NCBI RefSeq assembly: GCF_009733815.1
Contig: NZ_WNXY01000002.1
Span: 186,001 to 250,000 of the forward strand
Origin: Pseudactinotalea suaedae
GTDB taxonomy: Bacteria; Actinomycetota; Actinomycetes; Actinomycetales; Beutenbergiaceae
Direction of reading: 5' to 3'
Length of the DNA: 64,000 nt
The notes beneath the pieces are model-generated. The model did no database searches. It had not been told where the DNA came from and saw only the letters and a list, made by a program, of their open reading frames with translations. Each line of letters starts with the position of its first letter. The stretch's first letter is position 1. Below are positions 57,123-64,000 of this stretch, in pieces. A program made the position numbers and the translations under genes.

Positions 57123-57250
57123 GGTTTCAACACGATTCCGTGCACCTGAGGGTTTCAACACCATTCTGTGCGTGCACGGAATCGTGTTGAAACCCGGGAC
57201 TGGACGGAATCGTGTTGAAACCCGGGGCTGGACGGAATCGTGTTGAAAGC
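57123..57250. repeat. Five-copy repeat element with a 23-bp perfect hairpin behind era
   Basis: Five copies of a roughly 20-base unit containing TTTCAACACGATTCCGT: two in plus orientation (from 57123 and 57151) and three inverted (ending near 57194, 57222 and 57250). Copies at 57123-57145 and 57172-57194 are perfect 23-base reverse complements around a 26-base loop, so the era transcript would fold into a long stem. The element starts 3 bases from the era stop and probably ends that operon or stabilises its 3' end. Confidence 0.8.
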
Positions 57251-57253
57251 GGG

Positions 57254-58195
57254 TCAGAAGCCGAGGCGGCGGAGCTGCTTCGGGTCGCGCTGCCACTCCT
57301 TGGCGATCCGGACGTGCAGGTCCAGGTAGACGGAGGCGCCCAGCAGCGCCTCGATGCCCCGGCGGGACCGGGTACCGATGTCGCGGAGCCGGGAGCCCCC
57401 GGCGCCGATGATGATCGCCTTCTGGCTGTCGCGCTCGACGTAGACGTCGGCGCGGACGTCGAGCATCCGGCGGCCGTCGCGTCGCGGCTCCGGCCGCTCG
57501 ACGATCTCCTCGACCACGACGGCGAGCGAGTGCGGGAGCTCCTCACGCACACCCTCGAGTGCCGCCTCGCGGATCAGCTCGGCGACCATGATGTTGTCCG
57601 GCTCGTCGGTCAGCTCCCCCTCGGGGTACATCCGCGGGCCCTCGGGCACGTGGCTGAGCATCACGTCGACCAGGACCTCCAGCTGGAAGTTGCTCTTGGC
57701 GCTGACGGGCACGACGTCGGCCCACTCACCCAGCGCCGTGATCTCGAGCAGGTGCTCGACCAGTCGTTCCTGCTTGACGGCGTCGGCCTTGGTCGCCACC
57801 GCGACCACGGGGGTCCTGTTGTCCTGCAGCTGCTGGGCGATGAACCGGTCGCCGGGGCCGACCTTCTGGTCGGCCGGCAGGCAGAAGACGACGACGTCGA
57901 CCTCGGCCAGCGTGCCGCGCACGAGCTCGTTCAGCCGCTCGCCGAGCAGTGTGCGCGGCCGGTGCAGCCCGGGGGTGTCGACCAGCACCAGCTGGCCGCC
58001 GGGCCGGTTGACGATCCCGCGCACCGCACGCCGCGTGGTCTGCGGGCGCTTGGAGGTGATCGCCACCTTCTGCCCGACGAGCGCGTTCGTCAGCGTGGAC
58101 TTGCCGGCGTTGGGGCGTCCGACGACGCACACGAACCCGGCGCGGAAGCCGTCCGGGTGCTCGGTGCTGTCGCCGCTGTCGTTGTTCGCCGTCAT
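57254..58195 (-). CDS. era: GTPase Era
   Basis: 313 residues. G1 GRPNAGKST, G3 DTPG, G4 TKAD, and a C-terminal KH domain (DVYVERDSQKAIIIGAGG). Era binds 16S rRNA in 30S subunit maturation. ATG overlaps the CorC stop (ATGA), and it ends the phoH-ybeY-corC-era operon. Confidence 0.97.
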   Translation of the reverse strand: MTANNDSGDSTEHPDGFRAGFVCVVGRPNAGKSTLTNALVGQKVAITSKRPQTTRRAVRGIVNRPGGQLVLVDTPGLHRPRTLLGERLNELVRGTLAEVDVVVFCLPADQKVGPGDRFIAQQLQDNRTPVVAVATKADAVKQERLVEHLLEITALGEWADVVPVSAKSNFQLEVLVDVMLSHVPEGPRMYPEGELTDEPDNIMVAELIREAALEGVREELPHSLAVVVEEIVERPEPRRDGRRMLDVRADVYVERDSQKAIIIGAGGSRLRDIGTRSRRGIEALLGASVYLDLHVRIAKEWQRDPKQLRRLGF

Positions 58196-59508
58196 CGGCT
58201 TGCCTCCTGGTCTTCCTCGACCGGAGCACGCATGACCCGGATCGTGTCGATGCGGCGCCGCCTGCCGGCGGCGTTGACCGCCGTCAGCGTCAGGCCATGG
58301 GTGACGGTGTGGGCACCCTCGATCGGGACCTTGCCCAACGCCTTGGCGAGCAGGCCGGCGACGGTGTCGACGTCGTCGTCCTCGACCTCGATCTCGAAGA
58401 GGTCACCCAGCTCGTCCAGCCCGAGCCGAGCCGGGACCAGGTAGCCGCCGTCGCCGTCCTCGCGCACCTCGGGCTCGCTGCGGTCGTGCTCGTCGGTGAG
58501 CTCGCCGACCAGCTCTTCGAGGATGTCCTCGATCGTGACGATGCCGGCCACCCCGCCCCACTCGTCGAACGCGACCGCGATGTGGATGCCGGACGTGCGC
58601 ATCTGCTCGAGCAGGTCGTCGACCGGCTTGGTCTCGGGCACCAGCACGGGCTCCCGCAGGACCGACTCGACCTTCTCCTGCTCGCGGTCGGGGTTGTTCA
58701 GCGTGTAGCGCAGCAGGTCCTTCAGGTAGAGGATGCCGCGCAGGTCGTCGACGCTCTCGCCCACCACCGGCACCCGGGAGAACCCGGAGCGCACGAACAG
58801 GTTGCGTGCCTTGGCCAGCGTGGTTCCCTCGGCGAGGCAGACCATGTCGGTGCGGGGCACCATCACCTCGCGCACGATCGTCGAGCCCAGCTCGAAGACC
58901 GATTGCAGCATCTCGCGCTCGTCGTCGTCGATCTGCTCGCTCTCGCTGACGCGCTCGACCATCTGGCGCAGCTCTTCCTCCTCGACGGCGCGCTGCTCGG
59001 TGCTGGTGCGACCGCCACGCTCACCCAGCCGCGCCGCGAGCCGCGCGGCCGGTGCGGTCAGCCGCGCGAGCGCGAGCATGAGCGGTCCGACGTTGGCGAG
59101 CACCGCGGTGGGGTCGAGCCGTCCCAGCCGGCGGGGACTGGCACCCACGACGACCATCATGATCAGCGCCGCGAGCAGGATCGAGCCCACCAGCACCTGC
59201 CACCAGGTCTCGAGCAGCCCGACCAGCACGAGCGTCAGGCACACCGCTCCGGTCATCTGGGCCAGGACCAGCAGGTACGCGGTCGCCCGTGCAGCGGGTA
59301 CCGGGTCCTCCGCGATCGCGACCACGGCCTTCGCGCCCCGGCCCTCGGCCTCATGAGCCGCGGACCGGGTGATCGTGCGGGCCGCTTCCTCGCCTGCCGA
59401 CAGCACGGCGCCCAGCGCGATCGAGGCCAGCGCCAGCAGGAGCAGCGGGCTGATCGGGACACCCTCGGCCGGTCCCGTGGTCGCAGCGACGAGGGGTAAG
59501 CCGCTCAT
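58192..59508 (-). CDS. CNNM/CorC-type transporter-associated membrane protein
   Basis: 438 residues. About four N-terminal membrane segments (CNNM domain; [13 protein letters not shown] loop), then paired CBS domains ([42 protein letters not shown]) and a C-terminal CorC/HlyC domain. Often called haemolysin-like; relatives handle Mg2+ or Co2+ efflux. ATG overlaps the ybeY stop. A longer open frame upstream is antisense noise. Confidence 0.92.
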   Translation of the reverse strand: MSGLPLVAATTGPAEGVPISPLLLLALASIALGAVLSAGEEAARTITRSAAHEAEGRGAKAVVAIAEDPVPAARATAYLLVLAQMTGAVCLTLVLVGLLETWWQVLVGSILLAALIMMVVVGASPRRLGRLDPTAVLANVGPLMLALARLTAPAARLAARLGERGGRTSTEQRAVEEEELRQMVERVSESEQIDDDEREMLQSVFELGSTIVREVMVPRTDMVCLAEGTTLAKARNLFVRSGFSRVPVVGESVDDLRGILYLKDLLRYTLNNPDREQEKVESVLREPVLVPETKPVDDLLEQMRTSGIHIAVAFDEWGGVAGIVTIEDILEELVGELTDEHDRSEPEVREDGDGGYLVPARLGLDELGDLFEIEVEDDDVDTVAGLLAKALGKVPIEGAHTVTHGLTLTAVNAAGRRRRIDTIRVMRAPVEEDQEASR

Positions 59509-59957
59509 CTGTTCGCGAGGAACGTGAGCAGGAGGCGCCGCTGCAGCGCGAACATCTCCTTCTCGTCCTCCGGCTCGGCGTGGTCGAACCCGAGCAGGTG
59601 AAGGATCCCGTGCGTGGTCAGCAGCAGCATCTCCTCCTCGGGCGAGTGGCCGGCCTGCTTGGCCTGCACGACCGCCACGTCCGGGCACACCACGACCGAT
59701 CCGAGGATGCCCTCCTCGCTCGGGTCGTCCACGTCGCCGGGGCGCAGCTCGTCCATGGGGAAGGACAGGACGTCGGTCGGTCCCTCCTCGTCCATCCACC
59801 GCACGTGGAGCTCGGCCATCACCTCGGTGGTGACGAACCGGACCTCCAGCTCGGCCTGCGGGTGCACGTGCATCTCGTCCAGCACGTAGGTGGCCAGGTC
59901 GCTGAACTCGATCTCGTCCAGCTCGTAGCCCGACTCGTTGGTGACGTCGGTGCTCAC
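59505..59957 (-). CDS. ybeY: Endoribonuclease YbeY
   Basis: 150 residues. The zinc-binding motif [15 protein letters not shown] and the N-terminal [18 protein letters not shown] are diagnostic. It is required for 16S rRNA 3'-end maturation and ribosome quality control. GTG overlaps the phoH stop by 4 bases. Confidence 0.96.
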   Translation of the reverse strand: MSTDVTNESGYELDEIEFSDLATYVLDEMHVHPQAELEVRFVTTEVMAELHVRWMDEEGPTDVLSFPMDELRPGDVDDPSEEGILGSVVVCPDVAVVQAKQAGHSPEEEMLLLTTHGILHLLGFDHAEPEDEKEMFALQRRLLLTFLANR

Positions 59958-61033
59958 CGCGCGCTCCGCCCTGACCGGGGCTCGTGCCGCGGGCCCCGCT
60001 GCCGCCGGTCGCCCTGCTCGGCGGCCTGCTGCGTCACGTCCCAGCGGTCGTAGGCATCGATGATGTCGGCGACGAGCCGGTGCCGCACGACGTCGGCGCT
60101 GGTCAGCCGGCAGAACTTCACGTCCTCGATGTCGGTAAGGATCTCCTGCACCACGCGCAGACCCGACTGGGTCCCGCCCGGCAGGTCGACCTGGGTGACG
60201 TCACCGGTGACGACGACCTTGCTCCCGAACCCGAGCCGGGTCAGGAACATCTTCATCTGCTCGGCCGAGGTGTTCTGCGCCTCGTCGAGGATGATGAACG
60301 CGTCGTTGAGCGTGCGGCCGCGCATGTACGCCAGCGGCGCGACCTCGATGGTCCCGGCCGCCATCAGCCGCGGGATCGAGTCGGGGTCGAGCATGTCGTG
60401 CAGCGCGTCGTACAGCGGCCGCAGGTACGGGTCGATCTTGTCGTTGAGCGTGCCCGGGAGGAAGCCGAGCCGCTCCCCCGCCTCGACCGCCGGCCGCGTC
60501 AGCACGATCCGGTTGACCTGCTTGGCCTGCAGCGCCTGCACGGCCTTCGCCATCGCCAGGTACGTCTTGCCGGTGCCGGCAGGGCCGATGCCGAACACCA
60601 CGGTGTGCCGATCGATCGCCTCGACGTAGTCCTTCTGACCGACCGTCTTGGGCCTGATCGTGCGGCCGCGGCTGGACAGGATGTTCATGGTCAGGACCTG
60701 CGCCGGCCGGTCCGTGGTGGCGGCGGTCAGGATCGCGATCGCGCGCTCGACGGCGTCGGCCTCCAGCGGCTGACCGCTCGCGGCGACCTGGCTGAGCTCG
60801 TCGAGGAGCCGCTCCGCGAGCGCGACGTCTCCCTGCGGGCCGATCAGGGTGACGACGTTGCCGCGGACGTGCATGTCGACGTCGTCGAAGCCCTTCTCGA
60901 TGGCGCGCAGGACCTCGTCACGACGACCGAGGAGGGCGACCATCGGGACGTCGTCGGGGATCGTCACCTGGTGGGTGACGCGGGCGGCACCGCCGGGCGT
61001 GGACATCGCTGGCTGTGGGGTGCTCTCAGACAT
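59954..61033 (-). CDS. phoH: PhoH-family ATPase
   Basis: 359 residues. N-terminal KH-like part, then the RecA-like ATPase domain with [13 protein letters not shown] (Walker A), [21 protein letters not shown] and [12 protein letters not shown] (Walker B). It is usually encoded with ybeY, as here, and is linked to RNA processing. First gene of the operon; ATG 61033. The basic C-terminal tail is not conserved. Confidence 0.95.
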   Translation of the reverse strand: MSESTPQPAMSTPGGAARVTHQVTIPDDVPMVALLGRRDEVLRAIEKGFDDVDMHVRGNVVTLIGPQGDVALAERLLDELSQVAASGQPLEADAVERAIAILTAATTDRPAQVLTMNILSSRGRTIRPKTVGQKDYVEAIDRHTVVFGIGPAGTGKTYLAMAKAVQALQAKQVNRIVLTRPAVEAGERLGFLPGTLNDKIDPYLRPLYDALHDMLDPDSIPRLMAAGTIEVAPLAYMRGRTLNDAFIILDEAQNTSAEQMKMFLTRLGFGSKVVVTGDVTQVDLPGGTQSGLRVVQEILTDIEDVKFCRLTSADVVRHRLVADIIDAYDRWDVTQQAAEQGDRRQRGPRHEPRSGRSAR

Positions 61034-61112
61034 GGGCGGGGCCGGGGCCCTCGATCGCTCCTCGGGATGGCGACTGGGTCGGTATCCAGCCTACCGGGGA
61101 GCGGTCGCGTCC

Positions 61113-61118
61113 TAGGCT
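61113..61118 (+). promoter_or_regulatory. -10 box of a probable leaderless transcript
   Basis: TAGGCT ends 7 bases before GTG 61126; no Shine-Dalgarno sequence lies in between. Confidence 0.5.
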
Positions 61119-61125
61119 CGATGTC

Positions 61126-62661
61126 GTGGACGTCGTCATCGTGGGTGGGGGGCACAACGCCCTGGTGGCGGCCACCTACCTCGCCAGGTCAGGGTTCGCC
61201 GTCGAGATCCTCGAGGCGGCCGACCACGTCGGCGGCGCGGCCGTCAGCGAGGCGCCGTTCCCGGGTGTGGACGTGCGGCTGTCGCGGTACGCCTACCTCG
61301 TGAGCCTGATGCCGCCGGCGCTGATCGCCGATCTGGGGCTGGCGGTGCGGCTCGCCGACCGGTCGGTCGCCTCGTGCACGCCGTACGACGGTCCGCAGGG
61401 GCCGGCCGCGCTGCTGGTGACCGACGACCTGGCCACCACGCGGGCGTCCTTCCGCTCGCTGACCGGGTCCGACGCCGAGCACGAGGCGTGGAGCCGCTTC
61501 TACGACGACGCCCAGGCGCTCGCCGACAGCCTCGCCCCGACGCTCCTGGAGCGGCTCCCGACGGGCGAGCAGGTGCGCGCGAGCCTGCCCGACGAGATCT
61601 GGCGGGACCTGGTGGAGCGCCCCCTGGGCGAGGCGTTGGAGCGCCGGTTCGGTCACGACCTGGTCCGCGGCGTCGTCGCGACCGACGCCTTGATCGGGAC
61701 GTTCGCCTCGCTGCGTGAGGACTCGCTGCTCCAGAACCGCTGCTTCCTCTACCACGTGCTCGGTGGCCCGTGGCGGGTGCCCGTGGGCGGGATGGGCGCC
61801 GTCAGCGCCGAGCTCACGCGGGTCGCGCTGGCCGCCGGGGTGCGGATCAGCGTGGGGCACCGGGTCAGCGCGGTGGTGCCGCACGACGGCGGGGTCACCG
61901 TGCGCGGTTCGGGTCCCGACGGCGGTGCCTTCGTGCGCGAGCCCGGCTGGGTTCTGTCCGGGGTCGCCCCGGCGGTGCTGGACTCGATGTGCGGTGAGGC
62001 CGCGGGCACCCGACCGATCGGCGCCCAGCTGAAGATCAACATGGTGCTGAGGCGGCTGCCGCGGCTGCGCAGCGGGGTCGACCCCGCGGTCGCGTTCGCG
62101 GGGACGCTGCACACCGGCGAGGGGTACGACGACCTCGAGCGCGTGCACGGAGCGGTCGCGGCGGGCGCGCCGATCTCCTCGCTGCCCGGGCCGCCACCCG
62201 GCGAGGTCTACTGCCACACGCTGACCGACCGCTCGATCCTGTCGCCCGAGCTCGCTGCGGCCGGCGTGCACACGCTGACGTACTTCGGGCTGCACGTGCG
62301 CGCCGACGACCCGACGCCGCGCGAGCAGCTGGTCGCCGCCGCGCTCGCGGGTCTGGAGACCCATCTCGCGGAGCCGCTGGCGCCGCTGCTGCTCACCGAC
62401 GCCGATGGCCGCCCGTGCCTGGAGGCGAAGATCCCGGCGGACATCGAGGCCGAGCTGGGGATGCCCGGCGGCCACATCTTCCACGGCGACCTGGCGTGGC
62501 CGTGGCTGACCGGGACTGCTGCCACCCCCGCCGAGGCCTGGGGTGTGGCGACGCGGTACCCGCGGGTGCTCGTGTGCGGCGCCGGTGCCGTGCGCGGCGG
62601 GGCCGTCAGCGGCATCGGCGGCCACAACGCGGCCCAGGCGCTGCTGGAGCTCCTCACCTGA
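61126..62661 (+). CDS. FAD-dependent phytoene-desaturase-like oxidoreductase
   Basis: 511 residues. N-terminal dinucleotide-binding motif VIVGGGHNALVAATYLARSG, with LEAADHVGGAAVSE following. The middle has GGPWRVPVGGMGAVSAEL, and the C-terminal FAD motif is near VCGAGAVRGGAVSGIGGHNAA. It belongs to the carotenoid-desaturase/NAD(P)-FAD-like group often annotated as PYROXD2-like. No carotenoid genes are nearby, so the substrate is open. GTG 61126 fits the domain start and the TAGGCT box. Divergent from phoH. Confidence 0.88.
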   Translation: MDVVIVGGGHNALVAATYLARSGFAVEILEAADHVGGAAVSEAPFPGVDVRLSRYAYLVSLMPPALIADLGLAVRLADRSVASCTPYDGPQGPAALLVTDDLATTRASFRSLTGSDAEHEAWSRFYDDAQALADSLAPTLLERLPTGEQVRASLPDEIWRDLVERPLGEALERRFGHDLVRGVVATDALIGTFASLREDSLLQNRCFLYHVLGGPWRVPVGGMGAVSAELTRVALAAGVRISVGHRVSAVVPHDGGVTVRGSGPDGGAFVREPGWVLSGVAPAVLDSMCGEAAGTRPIGAQLKINMVLRRLPRLRSGVDPAVAFAGTLHTGEGYDDLERVHGAVAAGAPISSLPGPPPGEVYCHTLTDRSILSPELAAAGVHTLTYFGLHVRADDPTPREQLVAAALAGLETHLAEPLAPLLLTDADGRPCLEAKIPADIEAELGMPGGHIFHGDLAWPWLTGTAATPAEAWGVATRYPRVLVCGAGAVRGGAVSGIGGHNAAQALLELLT

Positions 62662-62815
62662 TCCTCGACCCCGCGTTCCGGCAGCGCCGGGGCGAGCGCG
62701 GGTGCCCGCACCTGGGAAGAAGTCGTCGCCCAACCGCCGCCGACGGCCTCGACAACCGGTTGCCACGCCGACGGGCGACGAGTTCTGCCCGCAGCCGGGC
62801 GCGCTCGGCCTGCGG

Positions 62816-64000
62816 TCAGCCGGCCAGGTGACTCCACCGCTGGGAGAGCTGGTGCCACGGGCCGACGTCGGCCACCGTGCCGTCGACCAGCACCACCACA
62901 CGGTCGGCGCGTGACAGCGCTGCCCGCTTGGAGGTCGCGCCGACCACCGTGGTGCCCTGCTCGCGCAGCGCCTCCCACAGCTCGATCTCGGTGGTCGCGT
63001 CCAGCGCGCTCGAGACGTCGTCCGCCAGCAACAGCTCGGTGTCCGCCGCGAGCGCCCGCGCGAGAGCGAGCCGCTGCACCTGACCACCCGAGAGCCGCAC
63101 CCCGCGGTGCCCCACCAGCGAGTGCGGCCCCCCGGCCTCCTCGACGTCCTGCGTGAGCCGGGCGCCACGGATCGGGCCCTCGAGGTCACGCGGGTGGTCG
63201 AGCCGGACGTTGTCGGCGAAGGTGCCGGAGAGCACCCGCGGCACCTGCGCCACGTGCGCGACCTGGGCGGGCCGCAGGAACTCCTGCGCATCGCCCACGT
63301 CGGCGCCGTTCCAGCGCACCCCGCCGGTGTGCTCCACCAGACCGGCCAGCGCGGACAGCAGCGACGACTTGCCCGAGCCGACCTGCCCGAGGAGCAGCAC
63401 CAGCTCGCCGCGCCGCACCTCGAGGTCCACGCCGTAGACGCCGATCGTGCCATCCTCGTGGACCGCGCTCAGGTCCCGCAGCTCGAGGTGCTCGAGGCGC
63501 TGCCGCCGCGGCGTCCGGGGTGCCGGTGCGGTGCCGTCGACGAGATCGACACCGGGCGTCGGGCGCGTCAGGTCGGCGCCGTCGGCGAACCGGGCGGTCG
63601 CCACCTGCCACGACCGGGTGCCCGGCGCCTCGGTGATCACGGCGCCTGCCACCACGCCGAACCACGCGAACCCGGTCACCGCGTTGGCGACCAGCAGCGT
63701 CGTGGCGAGATCCCATCGCTCGGTCAGCAGGAAGCCCCAGGCGACGACGACGCCGATGTAGAGCGTCACCATCGGCACCGAGTCGAGGACCGCCTGCACC
63801 CGGTGCTCGAAGATCGCGGCGCGCACCCGGCCGGAGTCGACCTCGGCCAGGTGGCGGCGGACGTCGGGTGTGCGGGCCGCGAGCTTGACCGTGCGCGCGG
63901 AGTCGAGCGCGGACACGAGCGCGCGCCCGAAGCCGGCGCGTGCCGCCGAGGACTTCGTGGCCGACCGGCCGGCGATCGGTCGTCCGATCGCCGAGGCCGC
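62816..64000 (-). CDS. ABC exporter, membrane plus ATPase domains, 5' end outside window
   Basis: The last 394 residues of a fused exporter; the frame is still open at base 64000. The visible membrane part (TLYIGVVVAWGFLLTERWDLATTLLV) lies upstream of the ATPase domain: Walker A GQVGSGKSS, signature LSGGQVQRL, Walker B LLLADDVSSALD, and a C-terminal GTTVVGATSKRAALSRADRV. In Walker B the usual Glu after the second Asp is replaced (ADDVSS, not DExSS), although type-B half-transporters often vary here, so this may be the degenerate site of a heterodimer. Substrate unknown. The gap 62662-62815 contains no gene. Confidence 0.85.
   Translation of the reverse strand, partial: AASAIGRPIAGRSATKSSAARAGFGRALVSALDSARTVKLAARTPDVRRHLAEVDSGRVRAAIFEHRVQAVLDSVPMVTLYIGVVVAWGFLLTERWDLATTLLVANAVTGFAWFGVVAGAVITEAPGTRSWQVATARFADGADLTRPTPGVDLVDGTAPAPRTPRRQRLEHLELRDLSAVHEDGTIGVYGVDLEVRRGELVLLLGQVGSGKSSLLSALAGLVEHTGGVRWNGADVGDAQEFLRPAQVAHVAQVPRVLSGTFADNVRLDHPRDLEGPIRGARLTQDVEEAGGPHSLVGHRGVRLSGGQVQRLALARALAADTELLLADDVSSALDATTEIELWEALREQGTTVVGATSKRAALSRADRVVVLVDGTVADVGPWHQLSQRWSHLAG

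Noticed and set aside
57123-57250. CRISPR array
   Set aside because: Only five short units with mixed orientation, spacers of 5-10 bases and no cas genes.
57078-57296. N-terminal extension of the membrane hydrolase
   Set aside because: The open frame consists of translated repeat DNA and crosses the end of era; the signal anchor begins at 57077.

Overview
The window is a very GC-rich, densely coded actinobacterial chromosome segment. Lineage evidence: the bacterial-type phoH-ybeY-corC-era cluster, a long-form LeuA behind a leucine-rich leader peptide, a zinc-ribbon glycyl-tRNA synthetase, an MoxR-DUF58-transglutaminase-kinase-FHA block, and several starts that look leaderless (TAnnnT box about 7 nt before GTG/ATG). 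A member of the Micrococcales is the best guess, with low certainty at family level. No rRNA, tRNA, insertion sequence, prophage or CRISPR array was seen. The only repeats are short ones in 3' flanks of genes.

Layout. 1-7000: a partial AbiEi/DUF559 gene, a secreted GH13 alpha-amylase, a KTSC-domain protein, a GPH-type sugar symporter coupled to a ChbG/YdjC-like deacetylase, a small membrane protein, a Dus tRNA dihydrouridine synthase and a YbaK-type editing deacylase. 6949-27025: a large catabolic locus. An IclR regulator and a D-aminoacylase face about 17.5 kb of same-strand, mostly overlapping genes: GH20-like glycosidase, SDR, complete dipeptide-type ABC transporter, M81 peptidase, class-III aminotransferase, threonine-synthase-like PLP enzyme, AstE/AspA-like deacylase, Gfo/Idh oxidoreductase and RidA. 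These are followed by Tat-exported GH3 (NagZ-like) and DUF1343 (NamZ-like) hydrolases. Two near-identical palindromes in the divergent promoter are candidate IclR operators. The most coherent reading is scavenging of cell-wall-derived or D-amino-acid-containing acylated compounds.

27016-34818: DUF899 and TetR genes sharing two operators, glyS-yibE/F, and a zinc operon znuA-znuC-znuB-zur with two Zur boxes over the start of znuA. 34902-38573: uppS, recO, and leuA with a leader-peptide attenuator.

38584-55521: a contiguous minus-strand signalling and surface block. It holds PP2C phosphatase, two canonical FHA proteins, a Ser/Thr kinase with an external domain, an FHA-like/winged-helix protein, a roughly 2076-residue membrane-anchored Ig/FN3 protein, MoxR, DUF58, and a transglutaminase-fold membrane protein that has lost all three catalytic residues. 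55578-64000: a membrane-anchored alpha/beta hydrolase, a strong inverted-repeat element behind era, the phoH-ybeY-corC-era operon, a phytoene-desaturase-like oxidoreductase and the end of an ABC exporter gene.

Gene starts were chosen by ribosome-binding sites, overlaps and domain boundaries. Functions are inferred from motifs read by eye, without database searches.
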